Shown here: in pieces, positions 1-8,688 of the stretch
Position numbering within the stretch: the first letter of the stretch is position 1
Layout: every line of letters starts with the position of its first letter
Notes under the pieces: model-generated
Databases searched by the model: none
Told to the model about the DNA's origin: nothing
The model's input: only the letters and a program-made list of their open reading frames with translations
IMG/VR virus record: IMGVR_UViG_3300032322_002757
Coordinates: 1 to 39,434 of that record
Origin: a virus
Length of the DNA stretch: 39,434 nucleotides
Reading direction: 5' to 3' (one strand)
Position numbers and translations under genes: made by a program

Positions 1-2658
1 AGTAAGGTCGATATTTTTTATAAAAAAAATAGTTCTATAGTAGATGTTATAGAAAATGCTAAAAGAATTTCATCAACTGAAAATATTATTTTTTCTAATC
101 CTCTCTGTAAATTTAATTCTGATATATTTAGAGTTTTTTCTGAACTGCCAAATAATATAATTACCGACGGTAGAGATTATTTTATATTTCACAAATCAAC
201 ATTTTTATCAGATGTTACTAATTTATCGGGAATATTCCCATTAAATAGAAAAAATATAAGTTTGAATGTTAATAAATCAACTATAAATCAAATTAGAAGA
301 GTTATTACCCCCACAAAACAAGAAAATGTAAAGCAAAGAATAATTAACAGACCAGATAACAAAAATACATCATTACAGGCAACTGAAAAAAGAGAAGTTC
401 TAAATAGTAGAAATGTTGAAAAAAAGAAGTTCGTAAAAGACTTAGGACAACCTACAATAATCAAAAGAAAAGGTATCATCCCGGAATCAAATAGTCATTC
501 TAACAATAGGATTAAAAAACTAGATGTAGTAATTGTGTCTGTGAATTATAATGATTTACTGCTTGTCTCATTACAACACAATTCTAAAATATTTGATAAT
601 ATAACCGTTGTTACTTCGAGTGATGATATTCTGTGTCAGAAAATATGTCAGAAATTTGGTGTAAATTGTGTAATTACCGATGTTATGTATGAGGACAATG
701 CCATATTTAATAAAGGAAAAGCTATAAATGAAGGCATCAAAAGTTTGAAAAATCCTGATTTTGTTTTATTGATAGATGCTGATATTGTAATAAAAGATAA
801 AATTGATGTAAATGAGTTAAATGAAAACATTCTGTATTCTTCTGATAGATGGATTTGTAAATCATATAATCTTTATAATCAGTGGCAAGAAGGAACTTTA
901 ACTATTGAGAAAATTGGTAGAAATGAAGGTGATAAAGGTATTGGATTCTTTCAATTGTTTAATATATCAAATTCCAACATCGATAAAGAAAAACCATATC
1001 CAGAGATGTCTAATAACGCAGCCTGGAGTGATTTAGTATTTAGAGATAAATTTGTTATCAGGAACAAAATAGAAAACACTATTATACATTTAGGAGATCC
1101 TTATAAGAACTGGGATGGTAGAATTACAAGAAGATTTTTGACCGATGAACAATTTGATGAAATATTAAACAAAAAATCCACTTTTACCATATGTTCATTT
1201 TACTTCAACTATAATAATGATTGGAGACAAAAGAGAAACTTTATTAAATTTTTAGAACAATGGAAAGGATATTATGATAATATGATTGTTGGAATAGTTG
1301 ATTATGGTGATATTGACTTTGAAATACCTTGTGATAAAATTGTAATTGAAGGTGATGTTAATAAAAGAATATGGTCTAAAGAAATTCTAATTAATAAGAT
1401 AGTAGAAAAAATTGATACAGATTATATCCTTTGGATTGATGGAGATATTATCTATGAAAATTTAGACTGGTTGAATGATTTAGATAATGTGATTGGTGAC
1501 AAAGATTTTGTTCAATTATTTGAAACAATAAATTATTTAGGAGAGAATGGTGAAGTATTAGAATCACATAAATCTTTAGCATCAGATAAGTCATATAATG
1601 TTGACCATTTATTAGGAAAGGGATATAAACCGGGTGGATCTTGGATGACAAGAACTAAATTACTCAAATCAAAACCTTTATTTGAAAAGATGTTAGTAGG
1701 TGGTGGAGACACCATATTATCATATGCTTTATATGGAGTAGAAAATGGTTGGACTTTACAGAAAGTCAAAGAAGGGTCAAACGAGATATATGAAGAAGCA
1801 AAGAAGTGGATTTCAGACTTTGGTAAGAAAAAAGTTGGTCATTTATCTGTGAGCATTAATCATCTTTATCACGGAGATTTAAAGGATAGAAATTATAATG
1901 ATAGGTATAAAAATCTAGAAAATAAATTGGTTAAAAATAAAATAGTAGTTTACACTTGTATATCTGGTAACTATGATAATATTAAAGATATTTTAAATAA
2001 AGAAGAAAATATAGATTATATATGTTTTAGTGATCAAGATATAGTTGATAGTAATTGGAAGGTTAAAAAAATACCTGAATTTTTAAACTATTTAGATGAG
2101 ACAAAAAGAGCTAGATGCTTAAAGATACTACCTCATTTATTTTTACCAGAATATGAGATATCAATATGGATAGATGGAAGTATTGAGGTTTTAGGAAGCA
2201 TAAACAAATTGATATCAGAAAATCTTAATAATTATTTTTCAATATGTAAACACCCAGATAGAACTTGTACTTTTGAAGAAGCGAATTCAGTAATAAGTTT
2301 AAAGAAAGACACTAAAGAAGTTGTAATGGAACAAATGAGCCGATATGAGTCATTAGGATATCCTAAAAACAATGGAATGGTCCAAAGCGGAATCATAATA
2401 AGAAAACATAATGAGGAAGAATGTAAAAAAATTTCTAATAATTGGTGGCCGGAAGTATTAAAAGGATCTAAGAGAGACCAATTGTCTTTCAATTTTTCAA
2501 TATGGAATAAAGAATATAAAATTGACATAATGAGACCATCATTGCTTGTATCTGAGTATTTCCAAATATATACACATACGTCAAAAGGAGAAGAGAAGGT
2601 TAAGTTGAGAAAAAACTATGACAAATTAAAAAACTATATAAATAATATCGAAGTATGA
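1..2658 (+). CDS. Multi-domain glycosyltransferase, 5' end cut by window edge
   Basis: The reading frame is open from base 1, so the gene begins outside the window; the TTG at 262 is only an internal codon. The 885 visible residues hold a tail of an earlier domain (about 1-90), a Lys/Arg/Asn-rich linker (about 90-170), a GT-A domain with a DAD metal-binding motif at 259-261, a second GT-A-like domain starting near 393 with a DGD motif at 480-482, and a third from about 646 with YTCISGNYD and WIDGS (723-727). The third domain resembles the DUF616/TOD1-MUCI70 glycosyltransferase-like family. Such enzymes move sugars from nucleotide-sugar donors to acceptors in the cytoplasm. Acceptor and sugars cannot be read from sequence. 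The stop overlaps the next gene (ATGA), so this is the first visible gene of a glycan operon. The GT-A assignment is firm; DUF616 is from recalled family motifs. Confidence 0.8.
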   Translation, partial: SKVDIFYKKNSSIVDVIENAKRISSTENIIFSNPLCKFNSDIFRVFSELPNNIITDGRDYFIFHKSTFLSDVTNLSGIFPLNRKNISLNVNKSTINQIRRVITPTKQENVKQRIINRPDNKNTSLQATEKREVLNSRNVEKKKFVKDLGQPTIIKRKGIIPESNSHSNNRIKKLDVVIVSVNYNDLLLVSLQHNSKIFDNITVVTSSDDILCQKICQKFGVNCVITDVMYEDNAIFNKGKAINEGIKSLKNPDFVLLIDADIVIKDKIDVNELNENILYSSDRWICKSYNLYNQWQEGTLTIEKIGRNEGDKGIGFFQLFNISNSNIDKEKPYPEMSNNAAWSDLVFRDKFVIRNKIENTIIHLGDPYKNWDGRITRRFLTDEQFDEILNKKSTFTICSFYFNYNNDWRQKRNFIKFLEQWKGYYDNMIVGIVDYGDIDFEIPCDKIVIEGDVNKRIWSKEILINKIVEKIDTDYILWIDGDIIYENLDWLNDLDNVIGDKDFVQLFETINYLGENGEVLESHKSLASDKSYNVDHLLGKGYKPGGSWMTRTKLLKSKPLFEKMLVGGGDTILSYALYGVENGWTLQKVKEGSNEIYEEAKKWISDFGKKKVGHLSVSINHLYHGDLKDRNYNDRYKNLENKLVKNKIVVYTCISGNYDNIKDILNKEENIDYICFSDQDIVDSNWKVKKIPEFLNYLDETKRARCLKILPHLFLPEYEISIWIDGSIEVLGSINKLISENLNNYFSICKHPDRTCTFEEANSVISLKKDTKEVVMEQMSRYESLGYPKNNGMVQSGIIIRKHNEEECKKISNNWWPEVLKGSKRDQLSFNFSIWNKEYKIDIMRPSLLVSEYFQIYTHTSKGEEKVKLRKNYDKLKNYINNIEV

Positions 2659-3203
2659 TTTACTATTCTATACCATATAATTCCGATAAAAATATCGGAA
2701 AATATTACAATGATTTTATGAAAATATTACCAAATGATGATGATTTTGCGTGTTTCGTTGATGGGGATACTATTTTCACAACTCCAGATTTTGGAACAAT
2801 AATTGAAAAAGTAATTGCCGATTACCCGGATATAGATTGTTTCACTTGTTTAACCAACCGAATTGGATGTAAGTGGCAAATTGCGCCGGGTGTTGAACAT
2901 GATAATAATGACATGAAATATCATAGAGATTTCGGAAACTCATTAAAAATAATATTTGGAAGTAGTTGTGAAGATGTAACAAATGTGGGCAAAAATGAAG
3001 CAATGAGTGGTGTTCTAATATTAATAAGAAAAAGATTGTGGAATAAAATAGGTGGATTCGTAGAGAATGGAATGTTAGGAGTTGATAATGATTTACACTG
3101 GAAAATTCAAAAATTTGGTGAAAAAATTTATTTAATGAAAGGATTGTACCTTTTTCACTGGTATAGGTGGCCAAATCCAAAAGATAAAAGTCATCTAATA
3201 TAA
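2655..3203 (+). CDS. Short GT-A type glycosyltransferase
   Basis: A 182-residue protein with a compact GT-A nucleotide-sugar transferase pattern: CFVDGDTIF with the DGD metal-binding motif at about 36-38, and a later GVDNDLHWKI segment (about 141-150) at the place where family 2-like enzymes carry their catalytic acidic residues. It is shorter than ordinary GT2 enzymes (usually 230 or more), so the N-terminal strand region is minimal. The ATG overlaps the TGA of the preceding multi-domain transferase by four bases, suggesting translational coupling and a shared pathway. No signal peptide or membrane segment is visible, so it should act in the host cytoplasm. The donor and acceptor are unknown. 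Confidence 0.7.
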   Translation: MIYYSIPYNSDKNIGKYYNDFMKILPNDDDFACFVDGDTIFTTPDFGTIIEKVIADYPDIDCFTCLTNRIGCKWQIAPGVEHDNNDMKYHRDFGNSLKIIFGSSCEDVTNVGKNEAMSGVLILIRKRLWNKIGGFVENGMLGVDNDLHWKIQKFGEKIYLMKGLYLFHWYRWPNPKDKSHLI

Positions 3204-3216
3204 AAAAAATTCAATT

Positions 3217-3891
3217 ATGTATAAAATTTCAGAGACCTGTCAAATAAAAGATTTGAATATCATATACGAGAAATATTTTAGTACAAATAATGGTACATTT
3301 ATAGAAGTAGGTGCATTTGATGGAGAAACATTTTCTAACACATCAGCTTTGGCAGACAATGGGTGGAAGGGAATTTATGTAGAACCAATAAAAGAACAGT
3401 ATGAGTCATGTAAAGAAAGACACAAAAAAAATAATGTTGTGGTTTTACAAAACTCAATCGGAACTTATGAAGGTGAAATAGAAATATTCATTGCTGGTTC
3501 TTTAACAACAACGAGTTTTGAACAAAGTAAAAGGTACAAAGAGATTGATTGGTCAAAGCATAAATCATTTAACATAAGTAAGTGCAACCAACTAAAGCTT
3601 GAAACTGTTCTACTTAATTATAACATTGAACCTAAATTTGATTTACTATGTGTGGATGTTGAAGGACAGGAATATGACGTTTTCAATTCATTTGATTTAG
3701 AATATTGGAAGCCAAAAATGATAATTGTAGAACTTGAAGACGAACACTCTTCATTTCAAGAATATGAAGAATATGTTAGTGAAGTCAAGAATCTAAGAAC
3801 CAAAATAACTACTTCTGGATATACAGAAATTTATAGAGATAAAATAAATACAATTTTTGTAGAAAAAAATATACCTATCTATGATAACTAA
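3217..3891 (+). CDS. FkbM-family SAM-dependent methyltransferase
   Basis: 224 residues with the FkbM-type class I methyltransferase pattern: the SAM-binding loop EVGAFDGETFSN at about 30-41, the acidic VEP strand end at 55-57, and CVDVEGQEYDVF near 145-156 followed by a hydrophobic strand ending in VELED. FkbM enzymes usually O-methylate sugars or small hydroxyl groups. Inside a run of glycosyltransferase genes the likely job is methyl capping or decoration of the glycan. The gene begins 13 bases after the preceding stop behind an A-rich leader with no Shine-Dalgarno, and its end overlaps the next gene by 11 bases. The family call is firm; the substrate is inference. Confidence 0.85.
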   Translation: MYKISETCQIKDLNIIYEKYFSTNNGTFIEVGAFDGETFSNTSALADNGWKGIYVEPIKEQYESCKERHKKNNVVVLQNSIGTYEGEIEIFIAGSLTTTSFEQSKRYKEIDWSKHKSFNISKCNQLKLETVLLNYNIEPKFDLLCVDVEGQEYDVFNSFDLEYWKPKMIIVELEDEHSSFQEYEEYVSEVKNLRTKITTSGYTEIYRDKINTIFVEKNIPIYDN

Positions 3892-4708
3892 TACAAAAAT
3901 AGGAAATTATGGTCGTTTAGGTAATCAGTTGTTTCAGTATGCAATTTTGATAGTTCTAAGAGAGAAATTTGGTTATGAAATAAAGTTACCAAATTTAGAA
4001 GATAAGAAATGGCACGGTCAAAAGTGTCTCCTAAATAATTTCAATATCAACTATAAAATTATCACACAGAGTGATAAAATCGAACACACATTTGAAGAAA
4101 AAAAAAAGTATGATTTAGATGTATTTAATATCAAAGACAACACTAATATTACGGGGTATTATGGAGACAACAGGTATTTAATTGGTTATGAAAATATAAT
4201 AATTGAAGAGCTAACACCAAAAGATAGTTTTATGATGGAAGCTAAAAATATTGTAAACGAAATTAAAAATAAAAATAAAGATTACAAAATAATATCATTA
4301 CATGTTAGAAGAGGTGATACTGACCTCAGTATATACGAAGGAAAATTAGAAGAGTCGACATGGGGTAAATATTTACATGAATGTAAAAAAATATTTGGTG
4401 TGAATTGTAAGTTTTTAGTATTTACTGGTGGAAACAGAAATGACAACACATCAGAAGACTACAACTGGTGTAGAGAAAACCTCTTAGGCGAAGACTATTT
4501 ATTTTTAGAAGAAAACTCAACTATGATTGATTTTTGTTGTATGTTAAATTGTGATGGTCATGTCCTCGCGCCAACCTCAACTTTGAGTTGGTGGGTCGGT
4601 TTTCTAAATCAGAATAGAAACAAAAAAATAGTAGCTCCAAGATTATATAAATTTATGTCTAAAGAGCCGGAAAAAGGATTTTATCCTGAAAAATTTATAT
4701 TAGTATGA
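3881..4708 (+). CDS. Glycosyltransferase family 11 (alpha-1,2-fucosyltransferase-like)
   Basis: 275 residues with all three hallmark segments of GT11: GRLGNQLFQYA at 11-21, HVRRGD near 141-146 (the donor-binding HxRRGD motif), and the C-terminal APTSTLSWWVGFLN. Known members transfer L-fucose from GDP-fucose to galactose in an alpha-1,2 linkage; length is close to the family's usual 280-300. The start lies inside the end of the FkbM gene and the end overlaps the GT-D gene by four bases (ATGA), so the three are surely co-translated. No GDP-fucose synthesis gene is in view, so the donor probably comes from the host or from genes left of the window. The family is clear; the sugar specificity is assumed from the family. 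Confidence 0.87.
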   Translation: MITNTKIGNYGRLGNQLFQYAILIVLREKFGYEIKLPNLEDKKWHGQKCLLNNFNINYKIITQSDKIEHTFEEKKKYDLDVFNIKDNTNITGYYGDNRYLIGYENIIIEELTPKDSFMMEAKNIVNEIKNKNKDYKIISLHVRRGDTDLSIYEGKLEESTWGKYLHECKKIFGVNCKFLVFTGGNRNDNTSEDYNWCRENLLGEDYLFLEENSTMIDFCCMLNCDGHVLAPTSTLSWWVGFLNQNRNKKIVAPRLYKFMSKEPEKGFYPEKFILV

Positions 4709-5409
4709 TGGAACATAAAGAAGTATACAATGAGATTTTAGATAAATTAAAAAATAAAAATAATTTTAGTTTTGTGAGATGGGGTGATGGAGAATGGTCG
4801 ATTATATTTAAGAACGAAATATACAACCACATCGTAAAAAAATGGGGTGACGTTTTTGAAAATTCAAGAATTGAACTTGTAAAAATATTAGAATCGAAAC
4901 CAGAATACTATTTTGGCATACAAAATTTTGCTTACAGTAAATGGAAGGAAGATATTGATATAGCTACTCTCAATTTTACTAATCTTGTGAATGCGGACAC
5001 ATTACACAATAAATCAAAAAAGGGTGTTATATATGATTTTTTTGAATCACTAAAAGACCGAACTGTAGTAATAGTCGGGCCAGAGTATTTAAACAACATA
5101 AAAGAATTTAAATTTTCACACCACATCATAACACAAGAATATTATGTTTGGGATAAAATAGATGAAATTGAGAATAATATAAAAGATTATTTAAAAGAAA
5201 ACATTAACAAAAATCCAGTATTTTTATATAGCTGTAGCATTGCCGCTAAAATTTTAATACACAAATTTAGAGAACAACAAATAACTCAAATAGATACAGG
5301 GTCATTACTAGATCCATATGTTGGAATGAATTCAAGAAGTTATCATATTGACGTATTAAAAAGGTTAAACATAGATGAGTCAACTTTTAAATATCCAAAA
5401 ATAAAATAA
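4705..5409 (+). CDS. GT-D fold glycosyltransferase (DUF1792-like)
   Basis: 234 residues. Near the N-terminus (23-32) it carries FVRWGDGEWS, matching the R-x-G-D-G-E signature of the GT-D fold (DUF1792), a glucosyltransferase class first seen in bacterial serine-rich adhesin glycosylation. Later segments VVIVGPEYL, VFLYSCSIAAKILIH and IDTGSLLDPYVG fit the second Rossmann-like half, with the typical ending in which the product site is built from an IDxG motif. Two ATG codons (4705 and 4708) are possible starts; the first overlaps the GT11 stop. The GT-D call rests on the RxGDGE motif and overall layout. The acceptor is unknown, presumably the glycan extended by its neighbours. Confidence 0.68.
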   Translation: MMEHKEVYNEILDKLKNKNNFSFVRWGDGEWSIIFKNEIYNHIVKKWGDVFENSRIELVKILESKPEYYFGIQNFAYSKWKEDIDIATLNFTNLVNADTLHNKSKKGVIYDFFESLKDRTVVIVGPEYLNNIKEFKFSHHIITQEYYVWDKIDEIENNIKDYLKENINKNPVFLYSCSIAAKILIHKFREQQITQIDTGSLLDPYVGMNSRSYHIDVLKRLNIDESTFKYPKIK

Positions 5410-5412
5410 AAT

Positions 5413-6042
5413 ATGGCAAACGGAGTATATAAAATAACAGAAGATTTTGAGAAAGCACTATCAGACTACACAGGGGCTCCCTACGTAGTAACAGTTGATA
5501 ACCAAAGTAATGCACTTTTTCTCGCACTTATGTATGAAAAAGTAAATGGAATAGAAATCACTATACCATCAAGAACATATCCATCAGTACCCTGTGAAAT
5601 AATACACGCAGGTGCGAAAGTCAAATTCAAACCGGTAGAAGGTAGAACAATTAAAGGTTCATATCAACTATCACCAACAAATGTTTGGGATTCTGCTTTA
5701 AGTTTTACAGCGAATATGTATAAAGCGGGAACACACATGTGCATTTCATTTACCGGTCCTTATAAACACTTCAAACTTTCAAAAGGTGGAGCTATTTTAA
5801 CAGATAACTATGATGCTTATCTTTGGTTTAAAAGAGCAAGATATTCTGGAAGAAGAGAATGTTCTTACCATGATGACCACTTTGATATGTTAGGCTGGAA
5901 TTTTTATATGATGCCAGAATTAGCTGCAAGAGGACTTCTCTTAATGAATCAGTTTTACAATACAGATGGTACAAAAAAACACAACGAAGATTTAGAGTTA
6001 CCTTATCCTGATTTATCAAAATTTGAAATTTATAAGCAGTGA
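5413..6042 (+). CDS. Truncated DegT/DnrJ/EryC1/StrS-like aminotransferase
   Basis: 209 residues resembling the large PLP-binding domain of sugar aminotransferases of the DegT family. Visible landmarks are DNQSNALFLAL (29-39), the IPSRTYPSVPCEIIHAGA strand-helix, WDSALSF (92-98, where the PLP-binding Asp lies), SFTGPYKHFKLSKGG (112-126, Lys118 the likely Schiff-base residue) and PELAARGLLL (168-177). Ordinary members have about 360-390 residues; the C-terminal small domain is missing here. The stop is clean and overlaps the next start (GTGA), so this looks like a stable short form rather than a recent break. It may make an amino sugar, or be a minimal or non-catalytic relative. An acyltransferase next door fits amino-sugar acylation. 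Confidence 0.65.
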   Translation: MANGVYKITEDFEKALSDYTGAPYVVTVDNQSNALFLALMYEKVNGIEITIPSRTYPSVPCEIIHAGAKVKFKPVEGRTIKGSYQLSPTNVWDSALSFTANMYKAGTHMCISFTGPYKHFKLSKGGAILTDNYDAYLWFKRARYSGRRECSYHDDHFDMLGWNFYMMPELAARGLLLMNQFYNTDGTKKHNEDLELPYPDLSKFEIYKQ

Positions 6043-6638
6043 AAAAGGCCATAATAGGTTCCGGTGGATTCGGAAGAGAGGTAAAGTGTATAATATTAGA
6101 CAATAATCCTAATGAAATTATAGACTTTTTTGTTGATGATGAATACATTGATGAAATATCAAAACCTCTGTCTTCTTTAGACATTAAAGAATATGAGGTG
6201 GTTATTGCTATTGGAAATCCAACTTTGAGAGAAAAGATTTATAACAAGTTACCAAAAGAAACAAAGTATTTTACGGCAATACACAAAAGTGTTCAAATAT
6301 TGGATTCTAATATAGAAATAGGTGAGGGTTCAATAATTTGTTCAAACTCAATCTTAACCACAAATATTAAAATTGGAAAACATACACACTTAAATTTATC
6401 AACAACAATCGGACATGATACATCAATAGGTGATTTTTTTACAACCTCCCCAGGAGCAAAAATTTCAGGAAACTGCGAAATTGGAAACCGTGTCTACTTT
6501 GGTACTAATTCCTCAGTAAGAGAAAAGATAAAGATATGTGATGATGTAACTATCGGTCTTAATTCAGGAGTAGTAAAAGATATCACAAAACCTGGTATTT
6601 ATGGTGGAGTCCCTTGTAAGTTATTAAAACAAATCTAA
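6039..6638 (+). CDS. NeuD/PglD-like sugar O/N-acyltransferase
   Basis: 199 residues with the two-part build of NeuD/PglD acyltransferases: an N-terminal Rossmann-like sugar-nucleotide domain (GSGGFGREV at 7-15; AIGNP near 57-61) and a left-handed beta-helix of hexapeptide repeats from about 85 to 190 (IEIGEGSII, IKIGKHTHL, CEIGNRVYF, VTIGLNSGV). His126 in TTIGHDTSIG is at the place of the catalytic His. The ending YGGVPCKLLK is typical. It should move an acetyl or other acyl group from a CoA donor onto an amino sugar or sialic-acid-like sugar; following an aminotransferase, N-acylation is a sensible guess. The start is GTG at 6039, overlapping the upstream TGA, since no ATG fits the Rossmann motif. 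Confidence 0.83.
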   Translation: MKKAIIGSGGFGREVKCIILDNNPNEIIDFFVDDEYIDEISKPLSSLDIKEYEVVIAIGNPTLREKIYNKLPKETKYFTAIHKSVQILDSNIEIGEGSIICSNSILTTNIKIGKHTHLNLSTTIGHDTSIGDFFTTSPGAKISGNCEIGNRVYFGTNSSVREKIKICDDVTIGLNSGVVKDITKPGIYGGVPCKLLKQI

Positions 6639-6648
6639 CTAATAAAAC

Positions 6649-6656
6649 TATAAATA
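6649..6656 (+). promoter_or_regulatory. Possible late-type promoter box TATAAATA
   Basis: The octamer TATAAATA, identical to the T4 late promoter core, lies 17 bases before the ATG of the GT7-C-like gene and just after the acyltransferase stop. The spacing matches that of the TTTAATATATAA boxes elsewhere in the window. In such AT-rich DNA a single octamer can occur by chance, so this is tentative. Confidence 0.35.
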
Positions 6657-6673
6657 AAAAATAATCATTTTAA

Positions 6674-7435
6674 ATGAATAATCCATATTCCTTTACCTAT
6701 GTTATAGGATACAGACATTTCCCAGATAGACTTAATAACTTAAGAAGAGTTCTTGATTGGGTAAATTGTTTCGCAAACGTCGATGTCATACTAATAGAAC
6801 AAGACAAACACTCTAAAATATCACATCTTAATTTAAGAGCAAGACATATATTTTTGAAAAGTGACAAACCATATAATAAATCCTGGGCTTTTAATGTAGC
6901 TACTACATTAGCAAAGTCAAACATAATCGTTTTTGCTGACTCAGATTTAATTATGAGACCAGAACATTTCATCGAAGGTCTTAAATCTTTAGAACAATTT
7001 GAAATGGTAAATCCATATAAATCTGTAATAGATTTAGATCCACAAGAGTCTATGGTAAGACTTGAAGAGTTAATCTTAATAGATAGACCAGGAAGAGGAG
7101 AAACTGACCATCAAAAAGTACCAATCTGTGGAGGTATTTGTATGTTCAGAAAAGAAGCGATTGTTAGAATTGGTGGTTGGAATGAAGACTTCATTGGTTG
7201 GGGAGCTGAAGATGATTTCGTATCTCACAAAGTACAACAGTTCTTAAACTGGAGGCAAATGGAACACAAATGTTATCATCTTTTCCATAATAGGACTCAA
7301 CCGAATATGGAAGCTTATCAAAGAAATCTACAACTTCTTCAACATCTTGTTGCTTTACCAAAAGCTGAGTTGATTAAAACTATTCAAAAAAATCAACCAA
7401 AAAATGCTATGAAGAATAAGTATGACACTTTCTAA
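6674..7435 (+). CDS. Glycosyltransferase with GT7-C (galactosyltransferase-type) domain
   Basis: 253 residues. The N-terminal half is a GT-A fold with YVIGYRHFPDRL (9-20) and a DSD metal motif at 89-91 (FADSDLIM). The C-terminal half has ICGGICMFRKEAI followed by GGWNEDFIGWGAEDDF (about 167-182), the signature of the Glyco_transf_7C domain found in galactosyltransferase-like and polypeptide-GalNAc-transferase-like enzymes. It should transfer a hexose or N-acetylhexosamine from a UDP donor. The gene is separated from the acyltransferase by 35 bases that hold a TATAAATA box, so it may start its own transcript. The downstream methyltransferase-like gene follows after 15 bases. The family call is strong; the acceptor is unknown. 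Confidence 0.82.
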   Translation: MNNPYSFTYVIGYRHFPDRLNNLRRVLDWVNCFANVDVILIEQDKHSKISHLNLRARHIFLKSDKPYNKSWAFNVATTLAKSNIIVFADSDLIMRPEHFIEGLKSLEQFEMVNPYKSVIDLDPQESMVRLEELILIDRPGRGETDHQKVPICGGICMFRKEAIVRIGGWNEDFIGWGAEDDFVSHKVQQFLNWRQMEHKCYHLFHNRTQPNMEAYQRNLQLLQHLVALPKAELIKTIQKNQPKNAMKNKYDTF

Positions 7436-7450
7436 AAATAAATTCATCTA

Positions 7451-8056
7451 ATGGTAGAAGTTATAGAGCCAAATTCAAAATTAATTGAATATTTCAAAAA
7501 GTCAAAATCTCTTTGGACCGACTTTGATGGAAACAAAAAAGAGTTCCAAACATCTGAAGAATGGCACTACATTCTATCAAATATAGAACAGAATATTTTC
7601 TTACTAAAAAGATTGGAAGAAAGAGGTTTACTTAAATCAGAAAACCATGTTGTTGATTGTGGTATTGGTTTAGGAACAGCTCTATATGATATTTATCTTC
7701 AATCTAAAGATTTTTCAGACAAATCTTTTACATTTACAGGTATTGAAAAACAAAAGAACTATTTGGATTTTTTGAATCAACATCTTATAGAATATTGGAA
7801 TAATGACTTAGAATTGATAGAAGATGATATTATGAACAGAGATTACTCTAAATTTAATATCATTTATACGTTCACACCTTTTCAAAAATTAGATAAGCTG
7901 AAAATTTTCTATAATAAAGTTATCTCTGAAATTGTAGTTGGTTCTGTTTTAATTGAGAATAAAAACGCTGGTTTAGGTCTTCATGGAATTTTGACTGAAC
8001 TACTAGGAATTCAAAAGATAGAATTAGACGATATAGTAGTTTTCAAGAAGATTTAG
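7451..8056 (+). CDS. Class I SAM-dependent methyltransferase-like protein
   Basis: 201 residues. After an N-terminal helical part comes VVDCGIGLGTALYD (about 67-80), a SAM-binding motif I with the expected acidic-Gly-x-Gly arrangement, then TFTGIEKQ (motif II with Glu), LELIEDDIMNRDY and NIIYTFTPFQ, the order of strands in a Rossmann methyltransferase. It lacks the C-terminal segments that would name a family. It is the last gene of the plus-strand glycan block and ends exactly against the stop of the opposing gene (8056/8057), with no terminator space between. Its target could be a sugar, but that rests only on position. Confidence 0.6.
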   Translation: MVEVIEPNSKLIEYFKKSKSLWTDFDGNKKEFQTSEEWHYILSNIEQNIFLLKRLEERGLLKSENHVVDCGIGLGTALYDIYLQSKDFSDKSFTFTGIEKQKNYLDFLNQHLIEYWNNDLELIEDDIMNRDYSKFNIIYTFTPFQKLDKLKIFYNKVISEIVVGSVLIENKNAGLGLHGILTELLGIQKIELDDIVVFKKI

Positions 8057-8596
8057 TTATTTCAATACCACTCTCAATTTATCATACTTTGATAAGAGTT
8101 TGAACATATTTTCCCATTCTTCGTTCGGGTTTTCAACTCTTTTTTGATACCATTTGTCTTTATTTAAATACTCAACAATCATTCCTATTTTGATATCATC
8201 TAATTTTGTTGGCTTCCAGTATCTTACTTGCTCAACAAAAGAAAAACTTAAACCATTATATAAGTATGAAATGTTTTCAGAATCAGTATTGTATAATACT
8301 ATACCTAATGGTTTTTCTGAACCATCATTAAAGAGTTTTTTAGCACCTGTCTCTCCTTCGTATTTAATTATACCACATTCCTGTCCAAAGTGATTTAGGA
8401 AAAAAATTAAATCTTTTCTTAACTCATCATTTGACAAATTACAAGAAGCGAGAACAGATTTCTCATATTGACCTTTGTAATAACCATCTATTGGAATAAC
8501 ATTATACTCTTTAGCCCAAAGCACGGAAATCACATCATCTATCTTAGGAGATGAAACTAAAATGTATTGAATGTTCTTATTGGCAAAATCTATCAC
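8057..8596 (-). CDS. Conserved-looking phage hypothetical protein (179 aa)
   Basis: Function not recognised. The protein starts at a GTG and has two parts: an N-terminal alpha/beta region (IQYILVSSPKIDDVISVLWA, about 9-28, and a GIIKYEGETG / LGIVLYNTD stretch near 75-105) and a C-terminal helical module in which IGMIVEYLNKDKW is followed by EEWENMFKLLSKYDKLRV. The N-terminal layout is loosely like DUF3293-type proteins, but the match is too weak to assert. Three bases before the GTG lies ATTAATATATAT, a near copy of the putative phage promoter box, so the message may be leaderless. It ends tail to tail with the methyltransferase-like gene. Confidence 0.6.
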   Translation of the reverse strand: MIDFANKNIQYILVSSPKIDDVISVLWAKEYNVIPIDGYYKGQYEKSVLASCNLSNDELRKDLIFFLNHFGQECGIIKYEGETGAKKLFNDGSEKPLGIVLYNTDSENISYLYNGLSFSFVEQVRYWKPTKLDDIKIGMIVEYLNKDKWYQKRVENPNEEWENMFKLLSKYDKLRVVLK

Positions 8597-8599
8597 AGA

Positions 8600-8611
8600 A
8601 TATATATTAAT
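8600..8611 (-). promoter_or_regulatory. Putative phage promoter box, ATTAATATATAT
   Basis: Read on the minus strand, the box differs from TTTAATATATAA at the first and last positions and lies three bases before the GTG of the 179-residue gene. This close spacing recurs at 23996 and 30858. Confidence 0.4.
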
Positions 8612-8688
8612 TATCTGTTATTACAAATATCCTTAATAGTATCTTTTTACTCAGTTTTTTACTTCGGCAAAATAATTGATAATCTCTC

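Noticed and set aside
262-2658. TTG at 262 as the start of the first glycosyltransferase
   Set aside because: The same frame is open without a stop back to base 1, so TTG is an internal Leu and the gene is cut by the window edge.
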